NCBI RefSeq assembly: GCF_900113615.1 | Contig: NZ_FOPZ01000023.1 | Span: 1-38,293 of the forward strand | Source: Halorubrum aquaticum | Lineage (GTDB): Archaea > Halobacteriota > Halobacteria > Halobacteriales > Haloferacaceae | Length of the DNA stretch: 38,293 bases | Direction of reading: 5' to 3' | In this document: piece after piece, positions 30,006-38,256 of the stretch | Layout of the letters: each line of letters opens with the position of its first letter | Position numbering within the stretch: position 1 is the stretch's first letter | The notes under the pieces: model-generated | What the model saw: only the letters and a program-made list of their open reading frames with translations | Databases searched by the model: none | What the model was told of the DNA's origin: nothing | Made by a program: the position numbers and the translations under genes

Positions 30006-30785
30006 TCAGTCGAGCACGCGGTCGATCTCGCCGAGGTGGTCGAGGACGTGGTCGGGTTCGACGTCGCTCTCGGCCAGATCGGCCTCGTCGGTGACGCCCG
30101 AGAGCACGAGGGCGGTGGTCATTCCGGCGCGCGCGCCGAGTTCGATGTCGGTGTCGAGGCGGTCGCCGACGACGAGACACTCCTCGGGCGGGTACGGGAG
30201 CCGCTCGCGGACGGCCTCGATGGCGGGATCGGAGGGTTTCCCGAGGACGACGTCGGGGTCGCGTTCGGCGACGGCCGCGACCGCCCGGATCACCGCGCCG
30301 GACCCGGGAACGTCCCGCTCGGCCGCGGGAATGACCACGTCGGGGTCCGTCCCGATGAACGGGATCCCGCGGTCGAGCGCCCACAGGGCCGTACAGAGGT
30401 CGTCGTAGTCGAACGACCGGTCGATCGAGGCGACGAGGGCGTCCGCGGCGTCGACGTCGTCCGTCGTCGAGAGCCCCGCGTCGGCGAACTGCTCGAGCAG
30501 GCCGGGGGCGCCGAGACAGAGCAGGTCGTCGTCGGGGTGGTGCTCGCGGAGGTACGCCGTGGTCACGCTCCCGGCGGTGACCACGTCCGCGGCGGTCGCG
30601 TCGTACCCCGCCGCGCCCAGTCGGTCGACGTACGCTGACGGGGCCTTCGTCGGGTTGTTCGAGACGAACAGCGTCTCGATGCCGGCCTCGCGAAGCCGGC
30701 GATAGCCCGACGGCGCGCCGGGGATCGGGTCGTTGCCCCGCACGACCGTCCCGTCGACGTCGAGGACGGCACCGGAGAACTCCAT
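30006..30785 (-). CDS. HAD-superfamily IIA hydrolase (NagD/phosphoglycolate-phosphatase-like)
   Basis: A 259-residue phosphatase. Motif I is 'GAVLDVDGTVVRGNDPI' with the nucleophile Asp; motif II is 'LFVSNNPTKAPSAYV', the 'SNN' type of subclass IIA; 'VLGKPSDPAIEAV' carries the motif III lysine and 'CLVVGDRLDTDIELGARAGMTTALVLSGVT' motif IV. The C2a cap domain lies between. Family members dephosphorylate small sugar or nucleotide phosphates such as p-nitrophenyl phosphate, 2-phosphoglycolate or UMP. Start ATG 30783-30785, where the domain begins. It is divergent from GTP cyclohydrolase III with a 212-base spacer in which no further gene is seen. Confidence 0.92.
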   Translation of the reverse strand: MEFSGAVLDVDGTVVRGNDPIPGAPSGYRRLREAGIETLFVSNNPTKAPSAYVDRLGAAGYDATAADVVTAGSVTTAYLREHHPDDDLLCLGAPGLLEQFADAGLSTTDDVDAADALVASIDRSFDYDDLCTALWALDRGIPFIGTDPDVVIPAAERDVPGSGAVIRAVAAVAERDPDVVLGKPSDPAIEAVRERLPYPPEECLVVGDRLDTDIELGARAGMTTALVLSGVTDEADLAESDVEPDHVLDHLGEIDRVLD

Positions 30786-30997
30786 GTCTCCCCCTGGGTC
30801 GCCGTCGTCGTAGGAGTTGCGCTCGCCGGCGGGTCGGGCGTCGGCCCGTCCGGTCCGACCGTCGGGCACGCTCGGGCCAGTCCGACGGCCGGGCGCGTTC
30901 CGACCCGTGTGGCCCGGGACCGTTCCAACATCGGGATCGGTCGCAGCTTCGGGATAACGGAAGGGTAAAGCGGCACCGGTCCGAATCGAGGTGTACT

Positions 30998-31771
30998 GTG
31001 ACGACGACCCAGGTGACCCTCGTCCAGATCGACAACTACGGGCCGTGGACGGTGACGCCGGAGCCGCGCCGGGAGATGGACCTCCAGAGCCTCCAGTCCC
31101 GGCTCTTCGCCGACATCGCCGAGTTCCTCGGCCACCGGGACGGGTACGCCTTCTTCACCCGCTTCGACAACATGATCGCGGTGACGAACGGGGTCGACGG
31201 CGACGCCCACGCCACGCTTCAGGAATCGATCGGCAACCGCTATCCGGTGACCGTCAGCCTCGGGACCGCCGTGGGCGAGCGGCCGATCGACGCCCTCGAG
31301 GCGGCCAACGGCCGGCTCCAGACCGAAGGGAGCGCACAGGACGAGGGCCGGACCGAGGTGCTCGCCGGCGAGTACCTGACCGAGACGAACCCCGGAGACG
31401 TCCAGATCGCCCACTTCGACGTGGTGAACGTGACCGGCAAGTACACCGACCGGCTCAACGAGTTCGACACGTTCATCGACATCGAGCGGGCGTACGCGTC
31501 CCTGATGCGACACCTCCGGCGGGAACACGGCGCGCTCTCCTTCTTCGTCGGCGGCGACAACGTGATCGCCGTCTGCCCGGACATGCCCGAGTCCGCGTTC
31601 GCGGACGCGGTCGACCACGTCGTCGCCGACGTCGACGTGGAGCTTCAGGTCGGCGTCGGTCGCGGGGCCTCCGCCCACGAGGCGGGCTTCGCCGCGAAAC
31701 ACGCCCTGGAGGACTGTCGCCACGCCGGGACCGCGGTCGAGCTGTTCGGCGCGCCCGCCGCGAGCGACTGA
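30998..31771 (+). CDS. gch3: GTP cyclohydrolase III (GCH3/ArfA)
   Basis: A 257-residue enzyme converting GTP to the formylamino-pyrimidine (FAPy) phosphate, the archaeal entry step to riboflavin and coenzyme F420 synthesis. The N-terminal 'TLVQIDNYGPWTVTPEPRREMDLQSLQSRLFADIAEF' and 'GYAFFTRFDNMIAVTNG' and the C-terminal 'GALSFFVGGDNVIAVCPD' are hallmark repeats of this cyclase-like fold, with metal-binding Asp residues in 'QIDNYG' and 'GGDN'. It starts with GTG (30998). The stop is one base before the ATG of a glycosyltransferase, so the two are coupled. Confidence 0.95.
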   Translation: MTTTQVTLVQIDNYGPWTVTPEPRREMDLQSLQSRLFADIAEFLGHRDGYAFFTRFDNMIAVTNGVDGDAHATLQESIGNRYPVTVSLGTAVGERPIDALEAANGRLQTEGSAQDEGRTEVLAGEYLTETNPGDVQIAHFDVVNVTGKYTDRLNEFDTFIDIERAYASLMRHLRREHGALSFFVGGDNVIAVCPDMPESAFADAVDHVVADVDVELQVGVGRGASAHEAGFAAKHALEDCRHAGTAVELFGAPAASD

Positions 31772-31772
31772 G

Positions 31773-32963
31773 ATGGGCGGCCGGGGCGGCGGCTCCGAGG
31801 GCGACGCCCTCGATGCCGACGAGGTGGCCGATACTCCCCACGTCGGGATCGTCGTCTACGGCGACCTCGACGCCCGCTCCGGAGGATTCCTCTACGACCG
31901 GCGGCTCGCAGACCACCTCGGGGACCACGGCTGGACGGTCGAGGTCGTCTCGCTGCCCGAGCGCCCCTACCGACGATCGCTTCTCACGAACCTCGCTCCC
32001 GGACTGGTCGAGCGGCTCGAACGCGTCGACGTCGTCCTCGAGGACGCCTACTGCGGCCCGTCGCTGTTCCTCGCGAACCGCCGGCTCGAGACGCCCGTGG
32101 TCGCGTTGGTCCACTACCTCCGGTCCGCGGTCGTCGGCGAGTCCGTCGGCGACCGGGCAGTTCGGGCGATTGAACGCGACTACCTCCGGACCGCGGACGC
32201 GTACGTGTTCAACAGTCGCCCGACGCGGGACGCGGTCGCCGAACTGTGTGGGGTCGACGACGACGAGGAGCAGATCACGTTTCCGGGCGTCGTCGCGCCC
32301 CCCGCCGGCGATCGGCTCGGGACGGCACCGGCGCTCTCGGGGGACCGACTGGCTCGGGACCCGTTCCGGGTGGTCGCCGTCGGCAACGTCACCCCGCGGA
32401 AGGGGATCGCGACCCTGATCCGCGGACTGTCGCTCCTCGACGACGGGATCGACTGGCGACTCCGCGTCGTCGGCGACGTCGGCGTCGCGCCCGACCACGT
32501 CGCGTCGTTGCGGGCGCTCGCCGACCGCCGCGGGGTCACGGACCTGGTCGAGTTCGCCGGCCGCGTCGACGACGACGCGCTCCGGGAGGAACTGCGCTCG
32601 GCGCACGTCCTCGCGGTCCCGTCCCGGTACGAACCGTTCGGGATCGTCTACCTCGAGGGGATGGCGTTCGGGCTGCCGGCGATCGCCTCGGCGAACGGCG
32701 GGGCGAGCGACTTCGTCGGCGACCACAACGGCGCGCTCGTTCCGCCGGGCGACGCCGAGGCAGTCGCGGACGCTATCGGGTCGCTGGCGCGCGACCGCGA
32801 ACGACTCCGGCGGCTGAGCGAGGCGGCGCGCGAGACCTTCCGGGAACACCCCACCTGGGAGGAGACCTGCGATCGCGTTCGGCGGTTCCTCCGCGGGATC
32901 GTCGAGGACGACTCGGGTTCCGGATCGACCGAAGTTGCCGGATCACGGGAACATCAGATGTGA
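31773..32963 (+). CDS. Glycosyltransferase family 4-type (GT-B)
   Basis: A 396-residue GT-B glycosyltransferase. The acceptor domain has 'VGIVVYGDLDARSGGFLYDRRLADHL' and 'VVALVHYLRSAVVGES'; the donor domain has 'FRVVAVGNVTPRKGIATLIRGL', 'WRLRVVGDVG' and the EX7E motif 'EPFGIVYLE' (E287, E295), followed by 'GLPAIASANGGASDFV'. It would transfer a sugar from a nucleotide donor to an unknown acceptor on the cytoplasmic face. Linkage to GTP cyclohydrolase III (one-base gap) raises the possibility that the acceptor is a pterin, flavin or F420 derivative; this is inference. Tail is Ser/Gly/acidic. Confidence 0.92.
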   Translation: MGGRGGGSEGDALDADEVADTPHVGIVVYGDLDARSGGFLYDRRLADHLGDHGWTVEVVSLPERPYRRSLLTNLAPGLVERLERVDVVLEDAYCGPSLFLANRRLETPVVALVHYLRSAVVGESVGDRAVRAIERDYLRTADAYVFNSRPTRDAVAELCGVDDDEEQITFPGVVAPPAGDRLGTAPALSGDRLARDPFRVVAVGNVTPRKGIATLIRGLSLLDDGIDWRLRVVGDVGVAPDHVASLRALADRRGVTDLVEFAGRVDDDALREELRSAHVLAVPSRYEPFGIVYLEGMAFGLPAIASANGGASDFVGDHNGALVPPGDAEAVADAIGSLARDRERLRRLSEAARETFREHPTWEETCDRVRRFLRGIVEDDSGSGSTEVAGSREHQM

Positions 32964-32978
32964 TAACTCGCGTGTGAC

Positions 32979-32987
32979 CTTTTTATG
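32979..32987 (+). promoter_or_regulatory. TATA box of the 76-residue Cys/His protein
   Basis: CTTTTTATG is centred about 30 bases before the ATG at 33013 and lies just after the glycosyltransferase stop, marking a separate transcript. Confidence 0.6.
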
Positions 32988-33012
32988 TCCATGCTGGCAA
33001 CGGCCGGATAGC

Positions 33013-33243
33013 ATGTCAGAAGAGATAGTTTTCGTCTGTACGGCGGAGGGGTGTGACGCCGGGCCGTGGGAGGGCGCTCACGACGCGATGGCCCACTGCG
33101 AGCAGAACCCTGACCACGGGTACACCGGCCGACCGCGCTCGGAGGTGGACGGAGTTATCCCCGCGACCGCGGTCGAGAAGCGCGACAACCGGAACCTCCA
33201 ACACAAGGGGCACCCGGAGGGCGCGTTGGCGAACGACGACTGA
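33013..33243 (+). CDS. Small Cys/His-containing haloarchaeal protein
   Basis: A 76-residue protein: 'IVFVCTAEGCDAGPWEGAHDAMAHCEQNPDHGYTGRP'. Three cysteines and four histidines in about 30 residues (C-x4-C, then H...HC...H) suggest a zinc-finger-like knuckle, perhaps C2H2. The C-terminal half is basic and polar ('VEKRDNRNLQHKGHPEG'). It has its own TATA box. The upstream in-frame extension to 32935 is not used, because the family-like part begins at MSEE. Function unknown. Confidence 0.75.
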   Translation: MSEEIVFVCTAEGCDAGPWEGAHDAMAHCEQNPDHGYTGRPRSEVDGVIPATAVEKRDNRNLQHKGHPEGALANDD

Positions 33244-33268
33244 GTTCGCCGGTCTCTCCCCGTCGGTC

Positions 33269-33475
33269 TCAGTCCTCCTCGAACAGCCCGAGGTCCTCGG
33301 CGACGAGGTCGGCCAACTGGTCCTTGAGCCCCGGGTCGACCTCGGCCACCTCCTCGCCGTCGTGTTTCCCCTCGTTGTGCCGGGAGAGCGCGTCGGCCAC
33401 GTCCGAGAGCGGGATCCGCGTCTCCGTCTCGCAGTCGGTACACACGATCGGGACGGTCGGCTCCTCGGAAGACAT
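33269..33475 (-). CDS. Small CxxC protein, haloarchaeal conserved
   Basis: A 68-residue acidic protein with one 'VCTDCETETRIPL' knuckle followed by 'DVADALSRHNEGKHDGEEVAEVDPGLKDQLADLVAEDLGL'. The CxxC plus 'RHN-x3-H' could complete a C2H2-type zinc site (C12, C15, H32, H37). It resembles small haloarchaeal zinc-finger proteins. A minus-strand TATA-like ACTATAT (33500-33506) is centred about 27 bases before the start. Convergent with the Cys/His protein gene, 25 bases apart. Confidence 0.75.
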   Translation of the reverse strand: MSSEEPTVPIVCTDCETETRIPLSDVADALSRHNEGKHDGEEVAEVDPGLKDQLADLVAEDLGLFEED

Positions 33476-33559
33476 CGCTCGGAGAGTGGTGGGTGGCCGA
33501 TATAGTCCTTCGGGGACGCGACTCGAAAACCCCTAAGTCACGGCGACCCAAGCCGACGT

Positions 33560-35158
33560 ATGGTCGAGGCACCAGCGACGGAGGAAGGGTGGTTCGCGCT
33601 GCACGAGTTCCGGTCGATCGACTGGGACGCGTGGCGGAACGCGCCCGACCGGAAGCGGGAGCGGGCCGTCGAGGAGGGCCGGTCGTACCTGCTCCATCGT
33701 GAGAAGCTCGCGGCCGCCGACGCCGGCGACTCCGCGGTCTTCTCCGTGCTCGGGCACAAGGCCGACCTCCTCACGATCCACTTCCGTCCGACGCTCGACG
33801 AGCTGTCGACGATCGAGCGCGGCTTCGAGAACACCGCGCTCGCGGAGTTCACGACGAAGGAGTCGTCGTACGTCTCGGTCACCGAGGTGTCGGGGTACGT
33901 CTCGGACGCCTACTTCGAGGGCGACGAGGAGGACGTCGACGAGGGACTCCGACGGTACATCGAGGGGAAGCTGAAACCGGAGATGCCGGACGATGAGTAC
34001 GTCTCCTTCTACCCGATGAGCAAGCGTCGCGGGGAGGAGTACAACTGGTACGACCTCTCCTTCGAGGAGCGCGCCGAGCTGATGTCCGGCCACGGCGACA
34101 CCGGTCGCGAGTACGCCGGGAGGATCAAACAGGTGATCGCCTCCTCCGTCGGCTTCGACGACCACGAGTGGGGCGTGACGCTGTTCGGCTCGGACCCGAC
34201 CGACATCAAGGACATCGTCTACGAGATGCGCTTCGACGAGGCCTCCTCGCGGTACGGCGAGTTCGGGCGGTTCTACGTCGGCCGCCGGTTCCCGCCGCGC
34301 GACCTCGGCGCGTACCTCGCCGGCGAGGCGGTCCCGACCGGCGAGAACGACGCGAACGGCCATCACGCCGGAGACGATTCGGCCCACGGTCACCACGGCG
34401 GGGACGATTCGGGTCACGGCCACCACGGCGACGAGGGAGACACGCACGGGCATCACGGCGGCGGCTCGGCTCACGGCGACCATCCCCACGACGAGGACGC
34501 CGGCGGCGAGGGCGACCACCCGCACGGCGGCGAGGACGCGGGATCCCCTGACGCGGACGATGCTCCTGCCGCCGATGACGGGATCCGCGGCGAGCTCGCC
34601 GACCTCGACATCTACGCCGGCAAGCCCCACGGCGAGGACGTGTTCGCCACGGTGCTGTACAGCGAGGCCGACGTCGACGAGCTGTTCGGGGAGGTCGAGG
34701 GGCTCCGCGCCAACTTCGACCACTACGGCACCCACGTGAAGACCGCGGTCTACGAGGGCCGGTCGACCGACCGCGCCGCCGTCGTCTCGCTCTGGGAGAC
34801 CGCCTCGGCGGCCGAGACCGCCGCCGGGTTCCTCTCCGAGCTTCCCGAGGTCGTGGGCCGCGCCGGCGAGGAGTCCGGATTCGGGACGATGGGGATGTTC
34901 TACACGGTCAAGCCCGAACACCGGGAGGACTTCACCGACACGTTCGACGAGATCGGCGAGGCGCTCGCCGGAATGGACGGCCACATCGAGACCGACCTGA
35001 TGGTGAACGTCGAGGACGAGAACGACATGTTCATCGCTAGCCAGTGGCACGCGAAGGACGACGCGATGGAGTTCTTCGGCTCCGAGGAGTTCCGCGAGAC
35101 CGTCCAGTGGGGTCGCGAGGTCCTCGCGGACCGGCCGCGACACGTCTTCTTGGCCTGA
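33560..35158 (+). CDS. pitA: PitA-type haem protein: chlorite dismutase/coproheme decarboxylase-like domain fused to an ABM domain
   Basis: A 532-residue three-part protein. Residues 1-250 are a ChdC/HemQ-like domain: 'EGWFALHEFRSIDW', 'YVSFYPMSKRR' (Y151, the tyrosine used by ChdC), 'ELMSGHGDTGREYAGRIKQVI' (H178 aligns with the axial haem ligand) and 'EWGVTLFGSDPTDIKDIVYEMRFDEASSRYGEFGRFYVG' in parts. Residues 261-340 are a Gly/Asp/His linker with 16 histidines, a likely metal-binding tether. Residues ~348-532 are an antibiotic-biosynthesis-monooxygenase-like (ferredoxin-fold) region ending 'RHVFLA'. Haloferax volcanii PitA has this same fusion. Probably acts in haem or porphyrin chemistry in the cytoplasm; the exact reaction is not settled. 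Confidence 0.93.
   Translation: MVEAPATEEGWFALHEFRSIDWDAWRNAPDRKRERAVEEGRSYLLHREKLAAADAGDSAVFSVLGHKADLLTIHFRPTLDELSTIERGFENTALAEFTTKESSYVSVTEVSGYVSDAYFEGDEEDVDEGLRRYIEGKLKPEMPDDEYVSFYPMSKRRGEEYNWYDLSFEERAELMSGHGDTGREYAGRIKQVIASSVGFDDHEWGVTLFGSDPTDIKDIVYEMRFDEASSRYGEFGRFYVGRRFPPRDLGAYLAGEAVPTGENDANGHHAGDDSAHGHHGGDDSGHGHHGDEGDTHGHHGGGSAHGDHPHDEDAGGEGDHPHGGEDAGSPDADDAPAADDGIRGELADLDIYAGKPHGEDVFATVLYSEADVDELFGEVEGLRANFDHYGTHVKTAVYEGRSTDRAAVVSLWETASAAETAAGFLSELPEVVGRAGEESGFGTMGMFYTVKPEHREDFTDTFDEIGEALAGMDGHIETDLMVNVEDENDMFIASQWHAKDDAMEFFGSEEFRETVQWGREVLADRPRHVFLA
34360..34530 (+). repeat. Imperfect in-frame repeats coding the His-rich linker
   Basis: About four degenerate 30-base units encode G-D-D-S-x-H-G-H-H-G-type decapeptides inside pitA, followed by looser His/Asp/Gly sequence. 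The periodicity points to growth by tandem duplication with the histidine spacing kept. Confidence 0.75.
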
Positions 35159-35174
35159 CGGGTCGTCCCGATCC

Positions 35175-35237
35175 GGGCCGGCGGAGCGTCCCGACCGCTC
35201 CCGGGCCGCGTCGTGCCGGGTCGGCGGAGCGTCCCGA
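35175..35237. repeat. 20-bp direct repeat upstream of the stress protein gene
   Basis: GGGCCGGCGGAGCGTCCCGA (35175-35194) recurs at 35218-35237 with one mismatch, 43 bases apart, just before the TTTTAA box (35254-35259) of the downstream gene. It could be a paired regulator site or a simple duplication. Confidence 0.75.
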
Positions 35238-35284
35238 TCCCGCGACCGCCCCCTTTTAACTTCCGCGTCGGCGAACGGTCGGCC

Positions 35285-35749
35285 ATGTTCGACACGATCG
35301 TGGTCGCGACGGACGGCTCCGACAGCGTGGGTCGGGCGGTCGACGTCGCGGTCGACGTGGCCGCCCGCTTCGACGCGACGGTCCACGCGCTGTACGTCCT
35401 CGACACCGGCGAGGTCGAGTCGTCGCCCGACGAGGTGCGCGAGGACCTCCGGGACGCGCTCGACGACCACGGGGAGCGCGCGCTCGCGGACGTCGTCGAG
35501 CGCGGCACGGAACGGGACGACGGTCTCGACGTCGTGACCGACGTACGCGAGGGACGGCCGGCCAGGGAGGTCGTCTCGTACGCCGACGAGATCGACGCCG
35601 ACCTCGTCGTCACCGGGACGCGCGGGCGACACGGGGAGAACCGGTTTCTCATCGGGTCGGTCGCCGAGAACGTCGTCAGGACCTGTCGCGTTCCCGTGTT
35701 GACGGTTCGCCGGCTGACCGACGAGGACCCCCGACGAGTCACGTTCTGA
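35285..35749 (+). CDS. Universal stress protein (UspA family)
   Basis: A 154-residue canonical Usp. It begins 'MFDTIVVATDGSDSVGRAVDVAVDVA' and has the complete ATP-binding signature 'GTRGRHGENRFLIGSVAENVV' (G-2x-G-9x-G-S), so it should bind ATP, unlike the degenerate paralogue at 6181-6777. The start is ATG 35285, 28 bases downstream of TTTTAA (35254-35259). Convergent with the D-2-hydroxyacid dehydrogenase gene (30 bases apart). The specific stress role is unknown. Confidence 0.93.
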   Translation: MFDTIVVATDGSDSVGRAVDVAVDVAARFDATVHALYVLDTGEVESSPDEVREDLRDALDDHGERALADVVERGTERDDGLDVVTDVREGRPAREVVSYADEIDADLVVTGTRGRHGENRFLIGSVAENVVRTCRVPVLTVRRLTDEDPRRVTF

Positions 35750-35779
35750 GCGGCCGACGGCGGCGGCTCGAAACCCGTC

Positions 35780-36727
35780 TCAGAACACCCGGTTCCGGAG
35801 TTCCTCGCCGGCGGCCAGCCGCTCGAGGTTCTCCGTGAGGACGTCGGCGACGCGGTCGAAGTACTCGGGCGTGTGCCCGGCGTTGTGCGGCGTGATCGTG
35901 ACGTCCGAGAGCCCCCACAGCGGGTGGTCCTCGGGGAGCGGCTCGGGGTCGGTCACGTCGAGGGCGGCCCCGCGGATCCGGTTGTTCCGGAGCGCGGAGA
36001 CGAGCGCGTCGGTGTCGACGACGCGGCCGCGCGCGACGTTGACGAGCACGGCGTCCGAACGCATGGTCCGGAGGACGTCGCCGTCGACCAGCCCCTCCGT
36101 CGCGTCCGAGAGCGGACAGGCGAGGACGACGTACTCGGCGTCGGCGACCGCCTCGTGGATCCGGTCGAAGCCGACCACCTCGTCGGTCGGACCGCCCTTC
36201 TCCGGCGTGTAGCGGACGCCGACCGTCTCCACGTCGAACGCGGAGAGCCGGTCGACGATCGTCTCCCCGATGGCTCCGAGGCCGACGACGGCGACGCGAG
36301 AGCCGTACACCTCCGTCGTGGGGTACGAACGCCACTCGCGGCGCTGCTTCTGGCGCTGTGCGCGGGGGAACCCGCGCGCGTGGCCGATCATCGATCCGAC
36401 GACGTACTCGGCGATGTTCGGCCCGTGGACGCCGGAGGCGTTCGTCACCGCGACGCCGTGCTCCTCGAACGCCTCGCGGGGGAGGTGGCCCGTCCCCGCG
36501 TACACGCAGGCGAAGAGTTCCAGGTTCTCGGCGGCCGCGAGGTCGTCCTCCTCGGCCGTGAAGCCGGTCGCGACCCGCGCCCGCGAGAGGTACTCGCGCT
36601 CCTCGGCGGGCGTCCGTGCGAGCGCGACCTCGCGGTCGGGGAGTCGCTCGCGGAGTATCTCGGCGTAGTCGCTGCCCTCGATGCCGTGGATCTTCTGTCG
36701 CAGGACGACGACGTCCGGGTCCGTCAT
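35780..36727 (-). CDS. D-2-hydroxyacid dehydrogenase (canonical)
   Basis: A 315-residue NAD(P)H-dependent D-isomer-specific 2-hydroxyacid dehydrogenase. The NAD motif is intact ('VAVVGLGAIGETIV'), and the catalytic set is present: Arg in 'VNVARGRVVDTDAL', Glu in 'DVTDPEPLPEDHPLW', His in 'TITPHNAGHTPEY'. The N-terminal 'VVVLRQKIHGIEGSDYAEIL' and 'GVHGPNIAEYVVGSMI' resemble the D-2-hydroxyacid dehydrogenase characterised in Haloferax. It interconverts 2-ketoacids and D-2-hydroxyacids. Start ATG 36725-36727 (MTDPDVVVL). Same strand as, and 181 bases after, the trans-sulfuration gene. Confidence 0.92.
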   Translation of the reverse strand: MTDPDVVVLRQKIHGIEGSDYAEILRERLPDREVALARTPAEEREYLSRARVATGFTAEEDDLAAAENLELFACVYAGTGHLPREAFEEHGVAVTNASGVHGPNIAEYVVGSMIGHARGFPRAQRQKQRREWRSYPTTEVYGSRVAVVGLGAIGETIVDRLSAFDVETVGVRYTPEKGGPTDEVVGFDRIHEAVADAEYVVLACPLSDATEGLVDGDVLRTMRSDAVLVNVARGRVVDTDALVSALRNNRIRGAALDVTDPEPLPEDHPLWGLSDVTITPHNAGHTPEYFDRVADVLTENLERLAAGEELRNRVF

Positions 36728-36821
36728 GTCCGTGCGGACGGTGAGGGAGCGTAAAAGGCTCGCCACCGCGGCCTCTACTTCCGGGTCCGGGTCACCGCGA
36801 CCGGCGAGGTCCGGTCGACGA

Positions 36822-36872
36822 CCGACGACGATCGATGACCGACGATGATCGATGACCGACGACCGACGACGG
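36822..36872. repeat. 17-bp tandem repeat with partial copies
   Basis: CCGACGA(C/T)GATCGATGA occurs at 36822-36838 and 36839-36855, followed by truncated copies (36856-36862, 36863-36872), in the 181-base gap between two minus-strand genes. No gene or clear regulatory site is otherwise seen in the gap. Confidence 0.8.
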
Positions 36873-36908
36873 ACCGCGGACGGGTTCGATCCGCGGGAAC
36901 CCGCCCGC

Positions 36909-38105
36909 TCACTCCAGAGCCGCGTCGAACGCCCGCTGGAGGTCGGTTTTCATGTCGTCGACGTGCTCGATCCCGACGGAGACGCGGATCAGCCCGTCGG
37001 TGAGCCCGGCGGCGAGCCGCTCCTCGCGCGGGATCGCGGCGTGGGTCATCGCGGCCGGCTGCTCGATGAGGCTCTCGACGCCGCCGAGCGACTCCGCGAG
37101 CGTGAACACCTCCGTCTCCTCCACGACCGTCGAGGCCTCCTCCAGGGTGCCGTCGAACTCGAAGGAGAGCATCCCGCCGAAGTCGTCCATCTGTTCCGCG
37201 GCGACCTCGTGGTGCGGGTGCGACTCCAGACCGGGGTAGTAGACGCGGCTCACGTCGTCGTGGCCCTGGAGCCACTCCGCGAGTTCCGCCGCGTTCTCGC
37301 AGTGGCGGTCCATCCGCACGGGGAGCGTCTTCGTGCCCCGCAACACGAGGAACGCGTCGAACGGGCCGGGCGTCGCGCCGACCGAGTTCTGATAGAAGCC
37401 GATCCGCTCGTCCAACTCGGCGTCGTCGACGATGAGCGCCCCGCCGATGGTGTCGGAGTGGCCGCCGAGGTACTTCGTGAGCGACTGGCAGACGACGTCC
37501 GCGCCGTGCTCGAGCGGGCGCTGGAGGTACGGCGTCGCGAACGTGTTGTCGACCGCACACAGCGCGTCGCCCTCGTGGGCGATCCCCGCGAGCGCGCCGA
37601 TGTCGTTCACGTTCATCAGCGGGTTCGTGGGCGTCTCGACCCAGACCAACTCCGTGTTCGGCCGCATCGCCTCGCGGACCGCGTCGTGGTCGGTGGTGTC
37701 GACGAAGGTGGTGTCGACGTCGTACTCGTCGTACACCTGCGTGAGGATCCGGTGGGTGCCGCCGTAGACGTCGTCGCCGGCGACGACGTGGTCGCCCGAG
37801 GAGAGCAGGTTGAGGACCGTGTTTATCGCGCCCATTCCGGAGGAGAAACAGCGGGCGTGGCTCCCCGACTCCAGCGACGCGAGGTTCTCCTCGAGGTCGG
37901 TGCGCGTGGGGTTCCCGGTCCGGGAGTACTCGTAACCGCGGTGGTCCCCCGGGCCGTCCTGCTTATACGTCGAGTTGGCGTGGATCGGGGTCATCAGCGC
38001 GCCCGTCTTCGGGTCCGGCTCCTGGCCGGCGTGGATCGCCCGCGTCTCGAACCGGGAGTCGTCGACGTCGGCGTCGCCGTCGTCCGCTGGGTCGTGATCG
38101 CTCAT
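36909..38105 (-). CDS. Trans-sulfuration PLP enzyme (cystathionine gamma-synthase/lyase family)
   Basis: A 398-residue Cys/Met-metabolism PLP enzyme (fold type I). 'FETRAIHAGQEPDPKTGALMTPIHANSTYKQ', 'YEYSRTGNPTRTDLEENLASLE' and 'CFSSGMGAINTVLNLL' lead to the PLP lysine K211 in 'VVCQSLTKYLGGHSDTIGG'; 'SVGATPGPFDAFLVLRGTKTLPVRM' and 'SLGGVESLIEQPAAMTHA' follow. The family includes cystathionine gamma-synthase, gamma-lyase and O-acetylhomoserine sulfhydrylase; sequence alone does not decide which. An acidic 17-residue leader precedes the domain. Start ATG 38103-38105, the first before the domain; an extension to 38222 would run into the tRNA-like sequence. Confidence 0.92.
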   Translation of the reverse strand: MSDHDPADDGDADVDDSRFETRAIHAGQEPDPKTGALMTPIHANSTYKQDGPGDHRGYEYSRTGNPTRTDLEENLASLESGSHARCFSSGMGAINTVLNLLSSGDHVVAGDDVYGGTHRILTQVYDEYDVDTTFVDTTDHDAVREAMRPNTELVWVETPTNPLMNVNDIGALAGIAHEGDALCAVDNTFATPYLQRPLEHGADVVCQSLTKYLGGHSDTIGGALIVDDAELDERIGFYQNSVGATPGPFDAFLVLRGTKTLPVRMDRHCENAAELAEWLQGHDDVSRVYYPGLESHPHHEVAAEQMDDFGGMLSFEFDGTLEEASTVVEETEVFTLAESLGGVESLIEQPAAMTHAAIPREERLAAGLTDGLIRVSVGIEHVDDMKTDLQRAFDAALE

Positions 38106-38198
38106 GCGTGGGTCCTCGGCGGCCGGGGTCGTCACTCTTGTCCTTCCGGTCGGTGACGGGAACGAAGCCGACGGCTCCGAGGTCGGCTCCGCGAGAAG

Positions 38199-38256
38199 TG
38201 CTCGGTCAGGGATTTGAACCACGGTCGTTCCGCTTCGTCACTCTCTGATTCAAATC
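38199..38256 (-). other. tRNA 3'-end-like sequence with inverted repeat (possible att scar)
   Basis: On the minus strand 38199-38220 reads GGTTCAAATCCCTGACCGAGCA, which looks like a T-loop (TTCAAAT), 3' T-stem strand and acceptor strand of a tRNA. No matching 5' acceptor (GCTCGGT) or anticodon arm lies in the 73 bases available upstream, and the T-stem pairs imperfectly. GATTTGAA (38211-38218) also faces TTCAAATC (38249-38256). A charged minus-strand frame enters from the right edge and stops at 38206-38208. This may be a tRNA fragment left by an integrated element, or chance. Confidence 0.35.

Noticed and set aside
34360-34530. His-rich repeats as a separate metal-binding small gene
   Set aside because: They are in frame within pitA and match the linker known from the PitA fusion.
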